A DNA stretch of 64,000 bases from Cepaea nemoralis. Its lineage: Eukaryota; Mollusca; Gastropoda; Stylommatophora; Helicidae. The notes beneath the pieces were generated by a model, which worked only from the letters and a program-made list of their open reading frames with translations, searched no databases and was not told the origin of the DNA. Positions 1-11,164 of the stretch are shown piece after piece. Made by a program: the position numbers and the translations under genes. The number at the start of each line of letters is the position of its first letter. The first letter of the stretch is position 1. The DNA lies in assembly GCA_014155875.1 (NCBI GenBank), contig JACEFZ010005523.1, positions 281,001 to 345,000 of the forward strand, in the 5' to 3' direction.

Positions 1-1423
1 CAGACTCTTTTTCTTAACCTGTTCATTGTTGCTGCTGCCTTACCAATCTGGATGTTGATTTCCTGATCTAGGGATAATTTGCTATTTACCACTGATCCTA
101 GATATGTAAAATTGTCTACCATCTCTAGTTCGGTGTCGTCAATAAAGATTGATGGTACCCCATGTGCACCTTGTGACATAATCTGTGTCTTCTTTTTGCT
201 AATTGTTATACCAAATTCAGAACAAGCATCGTAACTGCAACATCATCTGCAAAAAGCAACTCTCTGATCAGTACCCTCCTAATTTTGGTCTTGGTCTTCA
301 ATCTCTGAGCATTGTAGAGGCCACCATCTGAGCGTGAGTGAATGATACCACCATCCTGATCACGAAAGGCATATTTCAGTAGAAGTGAAAAGTATATTCC
401 AAAGAGGATGGGAGCTAGTACACAACCTTGCTTAACTCCACTCTTGATTTCAAACTCTTCAGAAGTTGCACCGTCAAGCTTGATTATACCATTTATGCCT
501 GTGTGGAACAATTCCACAATGGACAGAAGAGTTGGTGGGCAGCCAATCTTCTGTAGTGCCTTGAACAGACCCTCACGACTGACCAAATCAAATGCCTTTG
601 TGAGGTCGATGAAGGCAATAAACAGTGGTTGATTCTGTTCGCGGCATTGTTCTCGCATTTGTCGCAATGCGAATATCATATGAATGGTAGACCGGTTCTG
701 TCAAAAACCACACTGTTATTCAGGGTAGACTTGATCTCCTAGGACTTGAAGTCTGCGCAGAACAATTCTGACAAATACTTTTCCAATAATACACAGACGT
801 GAGATACCCCTATAGTAGTTGCAGTCGCTCCGATCGCCCTTGTTCTTGTACAGTGTTATGATGCTTGAATCTTTGAAATCCTGTGTGACTTGTCATTCTC
901 GCCAGCATAGCTCTATTAGCTTGTGGATCTGTAGAGTGAGTGTGTCTTGCCCACTCCTGATAACCTCTATTGGAATCCCATCCTTACCTGGAGCCTTGCC
1001 AGATGCAAGTTCATTTATAGCACACTTAACTTCTGTTATGGTGGGAAGTGTGTCCAGGTGGTCAAGAGTTGGTAGAGCCTCTATGGCGTTGAGGGCATCA
1101 TCCGCTAGTTTGGTCTCACTTGAGTAAAGCTCCAAATAGTGCACGACCCATCTGTGCATCTGCTGTTTCTTATCAGTTATGATTTCTCCAGTCAAGGTTT
1201 TCAATGGTGCACTTCTTTTGATCATTGGACCGCAGGCTTTCTTTATTCCTTCATGCATGCTTCTGATGTTTCCCTTATCACTTGCGATTTGAATGGACTC
1301 ACATAACTTGATCCAATAATCATTTGCACACTGCCTGGCAGCCTTTTGCACATCCTTCCTAGCTTGCCTTAGCTCACTCAGAGTGCTACACGTTGGTCTT
1401 TCCTTGTTGTCTTTAGGTTGCAT
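1..1423 (-). pseudogene. Reverse transcriptase fragments of LINE-A copy 1
   Basis: Two reading-frame blocks remain. The block at 893-1423 encodes the linker before RT, including KAPGKDGIP. The block at 206-679 encodes RT palm sequence with FIDLTKAFD and GVKQGCVLAP, then FADD. The frame between them is broken, and the endonuclease is absent. An ATG that happens to lie in the leader opens the 893-1423 frame; this start is a product of the deletion, not a native start. It is not expected to make active enzyme. Confidence 0.8.
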
Positions 1424-1545
1424 TTCCTCTCACCAGGGTAAGGCTTGTACCCTCCCAATTCCGCCCGAAGCCGTTGGCACAATGTGGGGTGTTGGGTTTG
1501 GTAAGCGCAACCCAACGTTCGGCGATAACATAAAGCAGGTAGTAC
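1..1545 (-). mobile_element. LINE-A copy 1, internally deleted, cut by window edge
   Basis: Non-LTR retrotransposon remnant read on the minus strand. It is nearly the same sequence as the copies at 3.7-8.5 and 42.6-46.5 kb. The 5' leader (about 1410-1545) is joined directly to the linker before the reverse transcriptase near 1410, so the whole endonuclease is missing. The junction lies in an ACAA shared by both parent sites, which fits a microhomology deletion. A further deletion of about 47 bp near 228 removes sequence just after the FADD motif. The 3' end lies outside the window. The (TA)n tract at 1546 borders the 5' end. Confidence 0.85.
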
Positions 1546-1570
1546 ATATATATATATATATATATATTTA
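1546..1570. repeat. (TA)n microsatellite
   Basis: Short TA run between the 5' end of LINE-A copy 1 and a LINE-B tail. It is probably target or tail sequence shared by both insertions. Confidence 0.8.
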
Positions 1571-1762
1571 TTGGAGAACTTGGTGACAACTGGCAAGATC
1601 GAAGGGAACAGACCAAGAGGAAGACCGAGAGGAAAATACCTGGATGGCTTGGCCACATGGCATGGACGAGACAGGAACACTGAGCTGATCCACGACACTG
1701 GTGATCGAGTGAAATGGCGAGTCATCACCACCCACGCTTTCCGGCATGGCACTTGATATATA
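1571..1762 (+). mobile_element. LINE-B 3' fragment
   Basis: Encodes the last ~60 residues of the LINE-B polyprotein, with the family signature GKIEGNRPRGRPR followed by a WHG...RNTE block and RHGT stop. It matches the C-terminus of the larger copy at 36.6-38.0 kb. It is strongly 5' truncated, as target-primed reverse transcription often leaves. Confidence 0.85.
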
Positions 1763-2045
1763 TATATCATGTTATACATGTATGTATATTAATCAGAAGG
1801 TAGCTGTAGACTAATATACATATGTAAACTATGATTTGGCTGGTCAGTGAGGAGAGAAGGGAAACAGACACCAAGCTCTGGACTACACATACTTGTTCTA
1901 TACCAAGTAACAGATAATACAGAATACATAAAGGGGTTTACGGACGGCTATCCCAATCTCATAAAATGTTTGAGATTCGGGCCATCCCGTCACAATATAA
2001 TTGTTCTATACCAAGTAACTTATAAGTTTATCCTTTTTTTTTCTT
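1763..2045. other. Unassigned sequence
   Basis: No gene seen. A short phrase (tgttctataccaagtaac) occurs twice about 110 bp apart (near 1893 and 2003), which suggests an old duplication. Confidence 0.4.
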
Positions 2046-2285
2046 AGCATTCACTTCTGTGAACTCAAGCATAGCCCATACATGTGCTCCTACTTCTAGT
2101 AGTTGTCACTACTGGGGAGTTCAGACTGATTTTTGCATGTAAATGAGCTTTACCTTTTACTAGTGTCTCCTTGCCATCAGGCCTGTGACTTTTGAGGTAC
2201 TTGTAATTTACGTCCTCAGGTCAAGGAGGAGAAGTCAACATTTTTGTCCAGCTGACCAGCATCAGCACACTGGAAACTTATCATG
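2046..2285 (-). mobile_element. SINE-B fragment
   Basis: Matches the body of the SINE at 23.4-23.7 kb (blocks 'actcaagcatag', 'gtaattta', 'gagaagtcaacattttt'). The tRNA-like head is lost, so the Pol III boxes are not present here. Confidence 0.7.
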
Positions 2286-2394
2286 ACTGTCCACTTTAAA
2301 TTTTATACTTTTATTTTAAAACAGTCTCCAATTTCTTGCCTGTAACATCAGACTGTACAGACTGTAATTTCTTGTAGTTTTTCTGTTATCCATC

Positions 2395-2915
2395 CATCCA
2401 TCATGTGCCATGCCGGTAAGCGTGGGCGGTCATGTTTTGCCATCTCACTCTATCAACAGAGTCGTGGATCAGCTCCTGTGTTCCTGTCTCGACCATGCCA
2501 CGTGGCCATGCCATCCAGGTATTTACCTCTCAGTCTTCCCCTTGGTCTCTTCTCTTCGATCTTGCCAGTCGTCACCTAGTTCTCCAAGTAATTTCTTCTC
2601 ATAACATGTCCAAACAATTTTGACTGTCTATGTCTAATGACTCTAATCAGTTTACGATCTTCATTTGTTTCTTGAAGAACTTGTTCATTGGTTTTTCTGT
2701 CTGTCCATGGTATTCTTTGCATTTTCCTCAGAAACCACATTTCCACAGCCATCAGCTGTTTTTCAACTTGACTGCTTATTGTCCACACTTCACATCCATT
2801 CAAAAGTACAGGTTCTATGTAGCACTTCAACACTCTTTTTCTCATTTCAGTAGATATCTTTTTATTGGTCAGTATGTTTTTTATCTTGCAAAAGGCTACC
2901 TTCTACTCACAATAC
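2395..2915 (-). mobile_element. LINE-B copy, 5' truncated
   Basis: Minus-strand 3' end of LINE-B. The frame 2576-2845 encodes the RT C-terminal region (CYIEPVLLNGCE, MWFLRKMQRIPWTD, FGHVMRRN) and resembles residues ~300-400 of the 36.6 kb copy. The frame breaks after ENL, so the GRPR tail lies in another frame. The catalytic core is absent. Confidence 0.85.
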
Positions 2916-2919
2916 TCTC

Positions 2920-3723
2920 ACGCTCAGCTGGTTAGTCACGTTCCCTTCTTCCCCTGCTTACATCACTTCTCATCTGTCATCTCACACATCTACTCAAGGT
3001 TACTCACATGTCCGTTCCGTTCTTAACCTCCTTCAACCATTATACCGCTGGCAGTCACGCCTCTCGCATCTCTCGGACCACGTTCGAACCAAATAGCAAC
3101 CAGAAACGCATCCGACCAACAGTAACCATCATCATCAAATTTAACAACAGCCCCTCACAACAAACCTCACTCCGATGAGACATACTGAGTACGTCCTCGC
3201 TATATTCTCTCATTCCTCCACATCAGTCAATCTCACCTCAGCATACCTCCGCCAACGATACTGGATCTGCTTCATAAAACAACAACCAAAACGTTAATTC
3301 AATATCTAACATCATATCATAGGATTTTCACAATCCAACTACTCTCTTGCTTCAATTTTTCTCAATCATTCACTCCTCTTTCAAAAACTCCGAGTCAAGC
3401 CGGCACAGAGAACGCATTTTTTCTAATACATAGTAACAACATTCATATCTCTCCGTGCAATTTTTGCGGGCACTACCCCACTCCATCCGACCATTCCAGA
3501 CAGAAGGCATCTCAAATCCCAAATCATCCACTCTCTGATCACCACAACTAAACACAAGATAGCCTACATTATACACGCATGGACACTCTCTGCCCTATCT
3601 AAGTCTCTATAACGTAACCACGCAAACCAGCCCAACACCCAACACTTTGTTTTCTCGGAAAAACCATCACACTTTCTTTCTACTTCTTCTCGCTTATCTC
3701 CTCGCGCTATTCTCAAGCTATCC
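2920..3723. other. G-poor, C/A/T-rich spacer
   Basis: About 800 bp with very few G on the + strand (roughly 5-8 per 60 bases) and many C. No convincing gene is seen. A 68-codon minus frame (3370-3576) has no family I recognise. It may be part of an LTR or gag-less retroelement, since strand-skewed composition is common there, but nothing proves it. Confidence 0.45.
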
Positions 3724-3782
3724 ATTGGCACCTTGCCGTCTTGACAGACGATAGTTTGTGCTTTAAAAAGGCATAATAACTT

Positions 3783-5990
3783 TTAACTATGGCGGTAGCG
3801 AGTGTGACTGATAAGGCCAATTTGCGCTGTAAATGTCCGTTCACAGTGGGTGCATGTGAACACGTGGTCATTTCCACCATCATACACTATCTTACGTCTC
3901 AAACGCTTGGTGTGTGACTTTTCTGCAATAATTTTCTCCTTTGACTTTATTCCATTTCTGATATTTGAACTCCATGCAACACGTTCAGCGGCGACTTGCT
4001 CCCAATGTGCATTATCAATGCCTGTATCAATCATGTCCCGCTTACACACATCTTTGTATCGTAGTAGAGGCCGACCCTTAGATCTCTTACCCATCTGTAA
4101 TTCACCAAAAAAGATATCCTTTGGTATTCTACCATCATCCATCCTCCTAAGATGTCCTATCCATCTAAGTCTACGAAGACTGAGCATGGAATAAACTGTC
4201 ACACAACCTGATCTTTCCAATACTTCAGTATTTGTGATTTTGTCTTGCCACTTAATACCAAGAATTTTTCGCAGACAGATATGAAAGCTGTTTAAATTGT
4301 TCTCTTGGTGTGAGTAAGTTGTCCAGGTTTCACTGCCATAGAGAAGAGTACTAAGGACACAGGCTTGATAGACAAGGACTTTTGTTTTGGCAGTAAGCTT
4401 CCTGTTCTCCCAGACTCTTTTTCTTAACCTGTTCATTGTTGTTGCTGCCTTACCAATCCGGATGTTGATTTCCTGATCTAGGGATAATTTGCTATTTACC
4501 ATTGATCCTAGATATGTAAAATGGTCTACTATCTCTAGTTCAGCGTCGTCAATAAAGATTGATGGTACCTCATGTGCACCTTGTGACATAATCTGTGTCT
4601 TCTTTTTGCTAATTGTTAAACCAAATTCAGAACAAGCATTGGAGAATGCAGATAGTAGACATTGCAATTCTTCCTCAGAGTGGGTCATAACTGCAGCATC
4701 ATCTGCAAAAAGCTACTCTCTGATCAGTACCCTCCTAATTTTGGTCTTAGCCTTCAATCTCTGAGCATTGTAGAGGCCGCCATCTGAGCGTGAGTGAATG
4801 TATATACTACCATCCTGATCACGAAATGCATATTTCAGTAGAAGTGAAAAGTATATTCCAAAGAGGGTGGGAGCTAGTACACAACCTTGCTTAACTCCAC
4901 TCTTGATTTCAAATTCTTCAGAAGTTGCACCATCAAACTTGATTATACCCTTCATGCCTGTGTGGAACGATTCCACAATGGACAGAAGAGTTGGTGGGCA
5001 GCCAATCTTCTTTAGTGCCTTGAACAGACCCTCACGACTGACCAAATCAAATGCCTTTGTGAGGTCGATGAAGGCAATAAACAGTGGTTGATTCTGTTCA
5101 CGGCATTTTTCTTGCATTTGTCGCAATGAGAATATCATATCAGTGGTAGACCGGTTCTGTCGAAAGCCACACTGTGATTCAGTGTAGACTTGATCTCCTA
5201 GGACTTGAAGTCTGCGCAGAACAATTCTGGCAAATACTTTTCCAACAATACACAGAAGTGAGATACCCCTATAGTTGTTGCAGTCGCTCCGATCGCCCTT
5301 GTTCTTGTACAGTGTTATGATGCTTGAATCTTTGAAATCCTGTGGGCTTTTCCTTCACGCCAGCATAGCTCTATTAGCTGGTGGATCTGTATAGTGAGTG
5401 TGTCTTGCCCACTCCTGATAACCTCTATTAGAATCCCATCCTTACCTGGAGCCTTGCCAGATGCAAGTTCATTTATAGCACACTTAACTTCTGTTATGGT
5501 GGGAAGTGTGTCCAGGTGGTCAAGAGTTGGTAGAGCCTCTATGGCGTTGAGGGCATCATCCGCTAGTTTGGTCTCACTTGAGTAAAGCTCCAAATAGTGC
5601 TCTACCCATCTGTCCATCTGCTGTTTCTTATCAGTGATGACTTCTCCAGTCAAGGTTTTCAATGGTGCACTTCTTTTGATCACTGGACCACAGGCTTTCT
5701 TTATTCCTTCATACATGCTTCTTATGTCTCCCTTATCACTTGCGATTTGAATGGACTCACATAACTTGATCCAATAATCATTTGCACACTGCCTGGCAGC
5801 CTTTTGCACATCCTTCCTAGCTTGCCTTAGCTCACTCAGAGTGTTACGCGTTGGTCTTTCCTTGTTTCTTAAGAGAGCTTTCTTCTTTTTATCAATCATG
5901 GGCTGCAGAGTCTCGCTGTTGGCCGCAAACCAGTCCTGCCTCTTATGATCCACAGTGCCGTAAACCCCTACGGCAGTTTTATAAAGAGTT
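3783..5990 (-). pseudogene. LINE-A copy 2 RT and zinc-finger part
   Basis: C-terminal two thirds of the LINE-A polyprotein. The frame at 5315-6076 holds the linker with KAPGKDGI. The frame at 4713-5138 holds RT motifs FIDLTKAFD and GVKQGCVLAP. The frame at 3783-4688 holds the thumb and a terminal C2H2 finger (CTHCERTF...H). A TAG stop (near 4711) falls just before FADD, and a one-base deletion near 5350 shifts the frame. The encoded enzyme cannot be complete. Confidence 0.85.
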
Positions 5991-5996
5991 TCCTTA

Positions 5997-6914
5997 AAAC
6001 TGATTGCCTGCCAAACAAAAAAATGGCCATACCCAAACAGAGATTCAAGGCAGAAAATTTGAACGAGGTATGCCACAATTTTGCTTTTAAAATGGTTAAA
6101 ATTGTAGCAAATCTATTGTATTACATATAAAATTAAAGAGGATTGCACAAGGAACATGACAGTGTTAATAATAAATTGATAGGTTACAAATATTATGACA
6201 ATAATGAGAGTTTTAGTAATAACAATTGAAATTAAAGTGTTAAAAATTATGAAAAAAATTCACTTACCAAGGCGTTAATTTATATCCGAAGCCGCTAATC
6301 CAGTTAAATTTAGTGAATTTTATTGCAAACACCAGTTGGGTTCTAGAATATCACAAGAACTGCTCCATAACACGAATAAAACGCAATGAAATCATAACAT
6401 TATGAAGTACATCATTTTCACACAAAATGGAAAAACCATCATTTTCTTAGATTGTTGTTAGATTGTTGTTGTTCTTAGACTGTTAGATTTTTTTTCTCTA
6501 TATTATTACCGTCTTCTACATAAATATCTCACTACTGCACAGGTTCGTTTTCGAATCTATCACAAAGTTGTTTACATCACAATAACTATAATATAAAACT
6601 GTTTAAAACTGTAATTTTGTTAAAATATATGAGGTCATTCACCAGAAAGTAATGTCACAAAAATTCCAATCACAAAAATCAATTTCGAATCGTGTTTTCA
6701 TGTGTATTCTTCTTTGCCATGTGGGATTTTGCACACGGAAGCAAGGTAATTCTTTCGTTCTGAAAGTTTAATTCAATGGGACACTGAAATGGTGGACTGG
6801 AATGGAGAAATGGTTCAGTTTAAACCACGATAATAACAAATCTTTAAAGTGGTTTGCGGGTATCGCACAAGGGTTACGGGGTCTATCAGACGGTCTCCGG
6901 CAGGCAATCAGTTT
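5997..6914. mobile_element. AT-rich insertion with 16-bp terminal inverted repeats
   Basis: The ends are exact inverted copies: aaactgattgcctgcc at 5997-6012 and its complement at 6899-6914. The LINE-A sequence continues on both sides. No transposase is seen inside, so this looks like a non-autonomous DNA transposon. A clear target-site duplication is not visible, so the superfamily is undetermined. Confidence 0.6.
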
Positions 6915-7860
6915 GACCCCACTTTTCATTTACTGTACAATTTTCTGGTGTATCAGTGAAAGCATCTTCAAGTTGCTGTTGAAACTGAAAGCACTTTTCA
7001 GGATCATGAGTGTTAATAATATTAATCCTGGGGCTAGATTTGTGTTTAGCTGTGTAGATTCTCTTTGGTCTCAGTCTAACCCTTGCAACAACCAAAGAAT
7101 GATCCGTATCACAGTCAGCACTGTGGTAACTACGAGTCAATGATATATGGTTCAGATGTTGTCTCCGTGTGATGATGAAGTCCAGCTGGTGCCAATGGCC
7201 GGATCTTGGATGTTTCCATGTGACCTTATGCATCTCTTTTGTTTTAAAAAAAGAGTTTGTAATAAATAGGTCATTACTGGTGCAATGCTCCAGCAGCCTT
7301 TGCCCATTTTCATTCATGCGACCGATGTTGTATTTTCCAAGGCACACTGGCCATGAACTTGAGTCCTTGCCCACACGAGCATTGAAATCACCGAGCATAT
7401 AAATGTAGTCAGATTTTGGAACTGCCTTGATCACGGAGTCTAACTCCTCATAGAACAAATCCTTCACATCATCAGAGGAATCGAGTGTCGGTGCATATGC
7501 AGTAATAATGGTGGCAAACCCAAAAGAGGTTGCCAAGCACAGGGATAATAGTCTTTCATTTCCTCCTGCTGGAATTTCAATCATTCCCAGTAGCGAATTC
7601 TTCACTGCAAAGCCCACACCGTGTTGCCTTTTTTCTGCCTGCCCTCTACCCTTCCAGAAAAAGGTGTAGTTGTTTTCCCTGAGTGACCCTTCCTCAGCGA
7701 GGCGAGTCTCCTGCAGGCCAGCAATATCAATGTTAAGACGATTGAGTTCGGCATCAATCACAGCCGTTTTTCTCACATCGTCAATATTGGTCAAGTCAGT
7801 GGAAAATCCTGGACACATGGTTCTCACGTTCCAGGTTGCAAGCCGTAGCTTGAGGTTTCT
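6915..7860 (-). pseudogene. LINE-A copy 2 endonuclease domain
   Basis: Encodes the N-terminal apurinic-endonuclease-like domain: LATWNVRTM near the start, then GLQETRL, YMLGDFNARVG and a CDTDHSLV block. These are the metal-binding and catalytic segments of the EEP fold. The frame is open from ~7827 to the transposon insertion at 6914, after which the protein is cut. The first in-frame ATG is downstream of LATWNVRT, as in the 43.3 kb copy. Confidence 0.85.
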
Positions 7861-8552
7861 ATTTTTATTTTTGTTTGTACCTGGTGCATTGGTTTTACAG
7901 CCTGCGATTCAGATTTTGTCCTAGCCCCAAGCACCCATTGAAGCAGGCAGGCTGTGGCGGATCAGCACCCAATTGGCTGGGGGCTGCCCAGCTTGAGGCG
8001 GGCGGTAGCTGATCAGTGACACCTATAGGTGTCTCCCACCGTCAGAGGCAACGCATGGCGCCCCATGTCTACGCCAACTGACAAGGACTTATAACCCGTA
8101 ACAGTTGCCTCTCGCTTTGATTCCGAGACCAGTTAAGACCAGGGATGGAGTTATTGCCTCTCCATAGCACAAAGCCTGGGCTAAAATATAGAGATCATGT
8201 GTTGCCCATGCAGCATGATCCCTCTCTCGGCCCGCCTAGTTCACTCCAGAGGAAAGGTAACACCCCTAAATCTGGAACAAGACAAGCTGCAGAAGCTGCC
8301 GGATCAGCAAAGCAATGCTCTAACTGTCCGCCTGTCGGAGCTTCGATCCTAGACCAGTCGCCAACCAAGGCTTAGGGCCTGGTCTGCCCTGCCATGACAA
8401 TTTTGTCTTTAGCTTGCATTTCCTCGCACCAGGGTAAGGCTTGTACCCTCCCAATTGCGCTCTTCCGCCCGAAGCCGTTGGCACAATGTGGGGTGTCGGG
8501 TTTGGTAAGCGTCGCCCAACGTTCGGCGCTAACAGAGACCAGGTAGTACAGT

Positions 8553-8839
8553 ATCTCAAGCTATATAGCTGCGCTAACCAATCTGGTATTCTTTGTCTGA
8601 TTCACACATCCCTACGCTCATTCTCCTATACTCAGGTACGACCATTTACCAACCACACGACGGTTATATATCACTTGTTGTGATTCTCTACCACTTTTCA
8701 CCGCACAAAATAACACTATTGAGCTATACCAACGTCTCAGAACCTCTTTACGCGTTCTATCATTAAACATGTTCATTTTCATTCAACTTTGCAGACATAG
8801 CAAAGTATCCTCTGATTATAGTGTCTCTCTTCATCTATC
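8553..8839. other. Unassigned sequence
   Basis: No gene recognised in this ~290 bp between LINE-A and a retroelement-like coding relic. Confidence 0.4.
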
Positions 8840-9022
8840 TCTGTTAACATCTATAGCTATCTGTAAAGTAATGTGGTCGTAACCTCATATATTCTTGGAT
8901 TTTCCTTGCATCATCCTCTGTACAGCCCTGGGAAATTTCTATTCCTGCTATCTCTTTCTTCTTAACAGCAGCCTGTCTTTTATTTCTTCTTAGTGGTTGC
9001 TCGTTTGCCGTATCCGTCATGG
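8840..9022 (-). pseudogene. Unrecognised coding relic beside gag-like frame
   Basis: A minus-strand frame starting with ATG at about 9020 encodes a basic, lysine/arginine-rich stretch (MTDTANEQPLRRNKRQAAV) and then runs out. It lies downstream of the gag-like frames at 9.1-10.1 kb. It could be the start of a second ORF of the same retroelement. No protease or RT motif is visible. Confidence 0.35.
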
Positions 9023-9094
9023 TACCATATATTGTTTATATCTTCCTAACTCGTCCTCCGAATAATCACTGCCTATAGTTGTTCCTAGTACTAG

Positions 9095-9190
9095 TTGCCT
9101 AGTACATCAACAGCAGCTGAAAATGCTGGTGTTGACTGCAACGTCCCGTAAGGGATATGCAACAAAAAAAATAGTTGTTCCACCAGCCTG
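9095..9190 (+). mobile_element. SINE-C tail fragment
   Basis: Matches the tail of SINE-C (tgctggtgttgactgcaacg, then a 'gtaagggatatgcaac' block) seen at 12.5, 13.5, 22.8 and 40.9 kb. It is inserted in or next to the gag-like relic. Confidence 0.65.
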
Positions 9191-9199
9191 TTTACTATA

Positions 9200-10139
9200 T
9201 GCTGTAGAAGAGGAAGCAACGTCTCTGTAATTTGAACTAGCAATGCTGATATTCTTATTCCTTCTACCACCCTTCGTACTTCGATTGGGTATATATTTTA
9301 TGTCCAACCCCGAGGAGTCTGACTCTTCTGTCGTGTCATCGCCTACATTTACTAATAGACTAGTCGCAGTCTTATCCCTTAGCGCTTTTTCTAACTTTCC
9401 TCCTGATATTCTTGGTCTTTGTCTGTCTATCTTTCTTAATTTTAACGGTGTCTCCCTTTTCTGATTTCTCCTGAGGAGGTTCTGTAATTTCTACCACCTT
9501 AATAGTTTGCGTTCCCCTTTGCTATCTTGCCAGTTGATTGTACCTGTGTCTGAGTGCCATTCTCTATCGTCTTAGATGACTGCGTCTGTGTCTCCCGGTT
9601 TATTTTCTCTACTAATACTGTCGTCTTCTTTTCCTGTCTAACCTTTACATCTGCAAGGGTCTTTGGAGTACTTTGTATCTTCTTATTTATGGGTGCAACT
9701 CCTTCTCTAAGCCCTGAATTTATATATTGTCTCTGTCTTTGATCTAACCATTCGTCACGCAACTTTCTTGCGGTCGCACTATGAGATGGCCAAGCCCATT
9801 GTTTCTTCGGCAGATTTTGCATCTTTGCTGGTTATCAAACCCCCATATTTCATAATTGCGTCTCCTTTCGTCACCCTTTACCCTAGTCAGATTTAGTCTG
9901 GGTTCAACATAGTTACTTCTATGCATGGAGTTATAATACCACCCTTTTTCTTCATTGTCTAGTGGCTGTCTCCGATTATTCTTTCCTTCACCATGGTATC
10001 TGTCATTAAATTTATAAACCTCTTGTTCCATCGCTTTTCTCTGCAGCTCATTTACAAAACATGCCACCTCAGTGACTACCACTTTTAACTCTTTTAACCA
10101 TGCAGTCACGCGTCCTAATTCTCTTTGGAGGTGATTCAC
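9200..10139 (-). pseudogene. Gag-like retroelement relic with zinc knuckle
   Basis: Two overlapping minus frames (10139-9744 and 9822-9499) plus a third piece (9307-9200) look like one protein broken by frameshifts. The first part has a helical start (MNHLQRELGRVTAWLKEL), then a basic region and a cysteine cluster CKICRRNNGLGH that resembles a degenerate CCHC zinc knuckle. Glutamine/threonine-rich sequence follows. This order (helical domain, basic linker, knuckle) suggests Gag of an LTR retrotransposon. No LTR, protease or integrase was found. The call could be wrong if the protein is cellular. Confidence 0.4.
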
Positions 10140-10377
10140 ATTTATTCAGTATGTTGACCCAACGAGAGGTCCTGAGCTTCCACTGCTAATTTAACACAAT
10201 ATAATAAGCTATTAATTAAACACTATCACTAATCAACTTCTACCGTTCTATGCAGTCCTATAACAATTAATTTTATACGTTACAGTAGTGATTACTCCTC
10301 AGTTACAGGTTCCGGCAGCCAACTGTAGACGACTCCTCTACCTTCTGGTTCAACGAAACGATTAGGACCCCATGAAC

Positions 10378-10664
10378 GCCTTTAGGTAGGCCCTTGATAG
10401 GAAACGACTGTATACTGCAATGATTCACCCCTGGGCGGGCTTTTGACTGCCGCCTTTAGGTAGGCACTTGATAGAAACCAGCCACACAGCAATGATTCAC
10501 CCCTGGGCGGGCCCTTGACTGCCGCCTTTAGGTAGGCACTTGATAGAAACCAGCCACACAGCAATGATTCACCCATGGGCGGGCCTTTGACTGCCGCCTT
10601 TAGGTAGGCACTTGATAGAAACCAGCCACACAGCAATGATTCAGCCCTGGGCGGGCCTTTGACT
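10378..10664. repeat. 72-bp tandem repeat, four units
   Basis: The landmark gactgc recurs at 10445, 10517, 10589 and 10661, giving an exact 72-bp period. Because 72 is a multiple of 3, the minus strand stays open across the array and would encode a 24-residue repeat (GESLLCGWFLSSAYLK core). The first unit is diverged. There is no sign that it is translated. Confidence 0.9.
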
Positions 10665-11164
10665 GCAACTATGCCGAAATTCTTGCAGGCGCTGTAGGGG
10701 CAGCCATATATCAGTTTCGTCTGACCGTTCAATATAAGTGTAGAACCGTGTCGCAATCTTGTCTCTGAGCAATCATTACAGATTTTTCAAAACGGCCAGA
10801 GTTTTGCCCTGTACAAGCGTCGTAGAGGTTCCAATATGTGCAGTTTGTGGAGGTACTTCGCGTGTTCCGCGACAATCCAGGTCTTCAAATCCGCCGTCTA
10901 CGGCACCAGATTACCTCCTATAACAGAGCCAGAGGTAATGGTGATGAGGTGTAAACAGAGCAAACGCCAATTCACTGTAGTTATTTCTGGAAATCCCACT
11001 TTATTAGTCCATTACAGTTGACGTTATCAAATAAAACAGTGGTCTAACTTACTCTCATTCCAGATGTTGACATCACGTCTTGTCACTAAGATCTATCGGT
11101 CGTAACTAACTGTTCCCTACCCCCCTCGTCACAGCACGACGTCCCCTAACTACCCCCCAGCAGT
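10665..11164. other. Unassigned sequence
   Basis: No gene recognised. It separates the 72-bp repeat from the hAT relic and may hold the 5' end of that transposon. Confidence 0.35.

Larger units (their letters stand above)
3724..8552 (-). mobile_element. LINE-A copy 2, split by an insertion
   Basis: Full-span copy on the minus strand. The 3' tail has a hairpin (3737-3750), followed by coding sequence (3783-7860) and a GC-rich leader to about 8552. It is interrupted by a ~0.9 kb AT-rich insertion at 5997-6914. Leader, endonuclease, RT and C2H2 finger are all recognisable and collinear with the 42.6-46.5 kb copy. The coding frame carries stops and indels, so this copy is dead. Confidence 0.9.

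Noticed and set aside
408..632. Plus-strand frames over LINE-A copies
   Set aside because: Antisense shadows of the LINE-A reverse transcriptase, repeated in each copy at the same place.
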